DNA of 8,043 nt from Clostridia bacterium (lineage in GTDB: Bacteria; Bacillota; UBA994; PWPR01), in the NCBI GenBank assembly GCA_003557085.1, contig PWPR01000158.1, positions 1 through 8,043 on the forward strand. Reading direction: 5' to 3'. The notes beneath the pieces are model-generated. The model searched no databases and was not told the DNA's origin. It saw nothing but the letters and a program-made list of their open reading frames with translations. Both the position numbers and the translations under genes were made by a program. The first letter of the stretch is position 1. Each line of letters opens with the position of its first letter. Below, one piece after another: positions 6,077 through 8,043 of the stretch.

Positions 6077-6448
6077 TTATCTTTTTTTAGGTAAAACTTC
6101 TAACCAATAACCATCAGGGTCTGCAATAAAGTAGATTCCCATTTTCTCATTTTCATAACAAATAACATCATTTTCTTTGTGAAGTTCATATGCTGCGTCA
6201 TAATCATCAACTACAAAAGCAAGATGGTACTCTTCATCTCCTAAGTCATAAGGCTTATCCCAGTCCCGCAGCCAAGTTAACTCTAGTCTAAAATCAGTTT
6301 CTCCATCTCCTAAGTACACAATAATGAACTCGCCATGTTCTGGTTCGTACCTTCTTACTTCTTCAAGCCCTAAGTTCTCCTTATAAAACTCTAAACTTTT
6401 GTCTAAATCAAAAACGTTAAAATTGAAATGGTTAAATGAAAATTGCAT
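6077..6448 (-). CDS. gloA: Glyoxalase I-like VOC-superfamily protein (lactoylglutathione lyase type)
   Basis: From ATG 6446-6448 the protein has 123 residues with two beta-alpha-beta-beta-beta repeats. All four metal ligands expected from E. coli GlxI (H5, E56, H74, E122) have counterparts: H7 (NHFNF), E56 (RLELTW), H75 (YHLAF) and E117 (YWLEVL). The segment from ELTW to YHLAF and the DPDGYWLEV ending strongly resemble GlxI. The enzyme would isomerise the hemithioacetal of methylglyoxal and a thiol; which thiol serves in this organism cannot be seen. I chose this start because GAAAGGAAA lies about 7 nt upstream. A farther in-frame ATG at 6502 lies inside the predicted -10 box, lacks a ribosome site and adds 18 residues outside the fold. 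It is the first gene of an operon with the MBL hydrolase, 1 bp between stop and start. Other VOC activities remain possible. Confidence 0.88.
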   Translation of the reverse strand: MQFSFNHFNFNVFDLDKSLEFYKENLGLEEVRRYEPEHGEFIIVYLGDGETDFRLELTWLRDWDKPYDLGDEEYHLAFVVDDYDAAYELHKENDVICYENEKMGIYFIADPDGYWLEVLPKKR

Positions 6449-6454
6449 AATTAT

Positions 6455-6463
6455 TTCCTTTCT
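6455..6463 (-). promoter_or_regulatory. Ribosome binding site deciding the glyoxalase start
   Basis: The minus strand shows GAAAGGAAA followed by about 7 nt and ATG at 6446-6448. This favours a 123-residue protein over the 141-residue frame that opens at 6502. Confidence 0.65.
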
Positions 6464-6500
6464 ATTTCTATTGTCTAAATAAGACTCAATTAAATTGTAC

Positions 6501-6528
6501 ATAATATATTTAGCTTAGTAAAGTGCAA
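6501..6528 (-). promoter_or_regulatory. Promoter of the glyoxalase/MBL operon
   Basis: TTGCAC (6523-6528), a 16-bp spacer and TATTAT (6501-6506) are readable on the minus strand. Transcription would start near 6494, giving a leader of about 46 nt before ATG 6448. The -35 box overlaps the end of the 32-bp palindrome at 6526-6557 by 3 bp, so a protein bound there would touch RNA polymerase. Confidence 0.5.
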
Positions 6529-6557
6529 ATAGCATTCATCATGATGAATGCTATTTG
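6526..6557. repeat. Perfect 32-bp palindrome abutting the glyoxalase promoter
   Basis: CAAATAGCATTCATCA is followed directly by its exact reverse complement, with no spacer. It can be a two-fold operator or, as RNA, a 14-bp hairpin with a small loop. It lies just upstream of and touching the glyoxalase -35, and 19 bp after the stop of the candidate small peptide gene. No U run follows on either strand, so a classical terminator is unlikely. Operator for a dimeric regulator and 3'-end hairpin of an upstream transcript are both open. Confidence 0.85.
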
Positions 6558-6576
6558 AGGAGAAAGTGATATGAAG

Positions 6577-6660
6577 TTAATTTGTTAAGTAATATAAAGA
6601 TTTCAGTTTCATAAGAACAAGTCTAAGAATTTTGATTACTTTTAATTTTAATTTACTCAA
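6577..6660 (-). CDS. Possible 27-residue cationic peptide (unrecognised)
   Basis: A TTG start at 6658-6660 follows GGGAGGA (6669-6675) after 8 nt, the best Shine-Dalgarno sequence in this intergenic region. The frame opens immediately after an in-frame TAA. The product begins MSKLKLKVIKILRL, ends SLYYLTN, has six Lys and one Arg with no acidic residue, and is otherwise Leu/Ile/Val-rich, so it could form an amphipathic or membrane-binding helix. A promoter-like sequence lies at 6708-6736 and the 32-bp palindrome follows the stop. Against it: AT-rich DNA yields Lys/Leu/Ile-rich chance frames, the start is TTG, and I recognise no relative. It could equally be a remnant beside the insertion sequence. 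No function can be assigned. Confidence 0.3.
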   Translation of the reverse strand: MSKLKLKVIKILRLVLMKLKSLYYLTN

Positions 6661-6668
6661 TTATAAAA

Positions 6669-6675
6669 TCCTCCC
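6669..6675 (-). promoter_or_regulatory. Strong Shine-Dalgarno sequence of the candidate peptide gene
   Basis: GGGAGGA on the minus strand precedes TTG (6658-6660) by 8 nt. It is an almost complete match to the anti-Shine-Dalgarno in a region with no other gene to serve, which is the main reason the short frame is listed. Confidence 0.4.
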
Positions 6676-6707
6676 ATAAATAGGATGTAAATAATTTATT
6701 ATTAATT

Positions 6708-6736
6708 ATAATACCATTAATAACAAAATATAGCAA
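6708..6736 (-). promoter_or_regulatory. Candidate promoter upstream of the small peptide frame
   Basis: TTGCTA (6731-6736), a 17-bp spacer and TATTAT (6708-6713) are readable on the minus strand; a consensus TATAAT also overlaps at 6705-6710. The transcript would start near 6700, about 40 nt before the TTG. AT-rich background makes this tentative. Confidence 0.35.
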
Positions 6737-6816
6737 AACAGAAGTTAATTTAGATAGCGTCAATTGATTGTTGGATATCAAAGAAAAAAAATCATACCCC
6801 TAGAAGACTTGTTAGA
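6737..6816. other. Junction between intergenic DNA and the insertion sequence
   Basis: This stretch holds the 3' flank of the transposase gene and probably the end of the element. Visible items are a weak inverted repeat, TTGAT with ATCAA on the minus strand near 6763-6780, an A8 run (6784-6791) and CATACCCC (6793-6800). I cannot fix the exact terminal repeat or the target duplication because the other end of the element is outside the window. Confidence 0.4.
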
Positions 6817-6828
6817 TTAAAGTCCTCT
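6802..6828 (-). terminator. Stem-loop at the transposase stop codon, terminator-like
   Basis: On the minus strand AGAGGACTT pairs with AAGTCTTCT across a 9-nt loop, with one G-U pair; the loop contains the TAA stop. A U8 run follows, but about 10 nt beyond the stem base, so it is a weak intrinsic terminator at best. The stem could also belong to the terminal region of the element. Confidence 0.35.
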
Positions 6829-8043
6829 AACTGACTTCAGATATCCTGAAAGCCAGGTCTTTTTACCAATATTTAATACAGTTATATTGCCTCTAGTCTC
6901 ATAAGTAGTTTTTTTGAGTCTCTTCTTAATAATTTCTTCATCCACTAAAATCCTTTTCTTCTTCAGCTCCTGCTTTTTTTCATTAGCATAAAATATATCT
7001 ACAATCTTGCCGCCATTGGCTCTATAGGCTCTTAAATTAGCCATCAAATTAGCACCAAGCTTTGACCATCCCATTGGTCTCGAGCTTAGTCTAGTTGATA
7101 GCACATGGCTTACATGTCCTTCTGCACTACATCCTATGTATTCTGGATCCTTAGCATTTTCTATACCGTCCCAGTTTCTAATTATATAGTTTCTTTGCTT
7201 ACGCACTGATTCTTTCTTTGTCTCTTTTTCTGTCAACTTTATTATAATTCTATATAATTCCTTTACTCTCTCTTTATCACAGTTAAATATTGCTCCCCAT
7301 AAAGCTGATCGTATCTCATCTTTTTCTGTTTCTAAATGTGCTACAGATGTATTAATGCTTTTTGAAATATGATACTTATCTAACACATATTTACTTCCTA
7401 CGATCCAATTAAGACCCTCTTTAATCCATCTCGCGCCATCTCCTGATAAGTATATATTATCAACCTTTTCTAGCTTATACCTTGCTTCTATATAGTCTGC
7501 TATCTCTAGCCATCTTTCTTCATTATTCTTGTGATATCCTGTAAAGTAGATAATGTTTTTTAGTTTATTTCTATTCTTGCTTTCTTTTTCTATGCCCTCA
7601 TGTACATAGATAAGCTTCATTTGATGATTGCTTCCTCTCTGCAATGCTACATGATCTTCATCTGCCTCTATGTATATGTTCTTAACTTCTTTTTTCTCTT
7701 CTATCTCTGGTTCTTTTTTAACCTCACCTAACTCTCTAATTTCTGTCATTACACTTTGCTTGCTTATTTTAATGTCCTTTGCTGCTTTCTCTCCACTTTT
7801 CTCATATGACATATCTATCGCATTTTCTATCGCTCTAATCTTTATCATAGGCTCTACTTTACTATTTGGATCTATTCCAAATACTAAATCTGATAAATAT
7901 GCAAATTCTTTTTTCTGCTTGTGTTTGTAATATGTTCTTTCATACCTAACTTCCCCAAAGATCGTCTGATATGTCTTTTTTACGCCTCGCTTTTGTACAT
8001 TCCACTCTCTTTTTCTCTCGCTACTATCTCGTATTTCTCTATC
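6817..8043 (-). CDS. ISLre2-family (UPF0236) transposase, N-terminus outside window
   Basis: An open frame of 408 residues reaches the window edge without a start; complete family members are about 450-480 residues, so some 50-70 residues are missing. Visible order: a basic N-terminal part with TIFGEVRYERTYY (near 29), a helix-turn-helix-like segment (about 75-105), then the conserved blocks EADEDHVALQ (acidic residues near 126-130), YLSGDGARWI (D202) and CSAEGHVSHVLS followed by RLSSRPMGWS (E308), ending with a short basic tail and TAA. These blocks are the hallmark of ISLre2 transposases; assigning the three acidic residues to a DDE site is inference. The frame is intact here, so the copy may be functional. 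An internal ATG at 7848 is not the true start because the family-like sequence continues upstream of it. Confidence 0.92.
   Translation of the reverse strand, partial: DREIRDSSERKREWNVQKRGVKKTYQTIFGEVRYERTYYKHKQKKEFAYLSDLVFGIDPNSKVEPMIKIRAIENAIDMSYEKSGEKAAKDIKISKQSVMTEIRELGEVKKEPEIEEKKEVKNIYIEADEDHVALQRGSNHQMKLIYVHEGIEKESKNRNKLKNIIYFTGYHKNNEERWLEIADYIEARYKLEKVDNIYLSGDGARWIKEGLNWIVGSKYVLDKYHISKSINTSVAHLETEKDEIRSALWGAIFNCDKERVKELYRIIIKLTEKETKKESVRKQRNYIIRNWDGIENAKDPEYIGCSAEGHVSHVLSTRLSSRPMGWSKLGANLMANLRAYRANGGKIVDIFYANEKKQELKKKRILVDEEIIKKRLKKTTYETRGNITVLNIGKKTWLSGYLKSVRGL

Larger units (their letters stand above)
6792..8043 (-). mobile_element. ISLre2-family insertion sequence, one end only
   Basis: The transposase frame fills almost the whole stretch to the window edge. 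The left boundary is an estimate: the element should end within a few tens of bases of the transposase stop codon, near CATACCCCTAGAAG. The opposite terminal repeat, the first part of the gene and the short target duplication normally made by this family lie beyond 8043. Confidence 0.6.

Noticed and set aside
6449..6502. 18-residue N-terminal extension of the glyoxalase from ATG 6502
   Set aside because: It overlaps the predicted -10 box, has no ribosome site, and the VOC fold starts at the methionine encoded at 6448.
6571..6588. Five-codon plus-strand frame (MKLIC) after GAGGAGA, next to the 32-bp palindrome
   Set aside because: Good ribosome site, but too short to support as a gene; no downstream gene on this strand that it could lead.
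6802..6828. Stem-loop at the transposase end as a strong intrinsic terminator
   Set aside because: The U8 run is about 10 nt away from the stem base, so it was kept only as a low-confidence entry.
7670..7930. Plus-strand hydrophobic open frame of 86 codons
   Set aside because: Antisense to the transposase; its Phe/Ser/Leu richness follows from Lys/Glu-rich codons on the other strand.
1..8043. CRISPR array, tRNA or rRNA genes
   Set aside because: No regularly spaced repeats and no cloverleaf or rRNA signature seen on either strand.

Overview
The DNA is AT-rich, roughly one third GC by eye. Its strong AGGAGG-type ribosome sites, mixed ATG/GTG/TTG starts, tight operons and gene content point to an anaerobic Firmicute of the Clostridia type. 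That content is a soluble NuoE/NuoF-type flavin and iron-sulfur complex, an M29 aminopeptidase, a short sirtuin and an ISLre2-type transposase. I cannot name the genus from sequence alone.

Layout. Positions 1-2707 (minus strand) hold an operon for a soluble NAD(P)-linked redox enzyme, transcribed in the order nuoE-like, nuoF-like, then the first 108 codons of a NuoG/HydA-like catalytic subunit cut by the window edge. The catalytic subunit is either an [FeFe]-hydrogenase or a molybdopterin formate dehydrogenase; the visible part does not decide. Upstream lies about 0.7 kb without a convincing gene (2708-3420), holding candidate promoter elements, short repeats and the terminator of the next gene. 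Positions 3421-4650 (minus) encode an M29 metallo-aminopeptidase. It diverges, across 106 bp with a promoter on each side, from a short sirtuin with altered signature motifs (4757-5359, plus). The sirtuin meets a two-gene minus-strand operon tail to tail, with 2 bp between the stop codons and one palindrome spanning both. That operon encodes a glyoxalase I-like protein (6077-6448) and an MBL-fold hydrolase (5362-6075). Its predicted promoter is abutted by a perfect 32-bp palindrome. The right end (6817-8043, minus) is the C-terminal part of an ISLre2-family (UPF0236) transposase running off the window. Between it and the palindrome is a possible 27-codon cationic peptide gene with its own promoter-like and ribosome-binding sequences.

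How the genes fit together. NuoE and NuoF homologues would pass electrons between NAD(P)H, iron-sulfur clusters and the catalytic subunit. In related clostridial enzymes this can be flavin-based bifurcation with ferredoxin. The glyoxalase/MBL pair could handle reactive carbonyls or thioesters, but only the first member has a textbook active site. The aminopeptidase and sirtuin are probably single-gene units.

No unmistakable new system is visible. The items most worth a second look are the 32-bp palindrome at the glyoxalase promoter, the possible small peptide unit beside the insertion sequence, the motif changes in the sirtuin, and the palindrome that gives two converging genes the same last three codons and stop.
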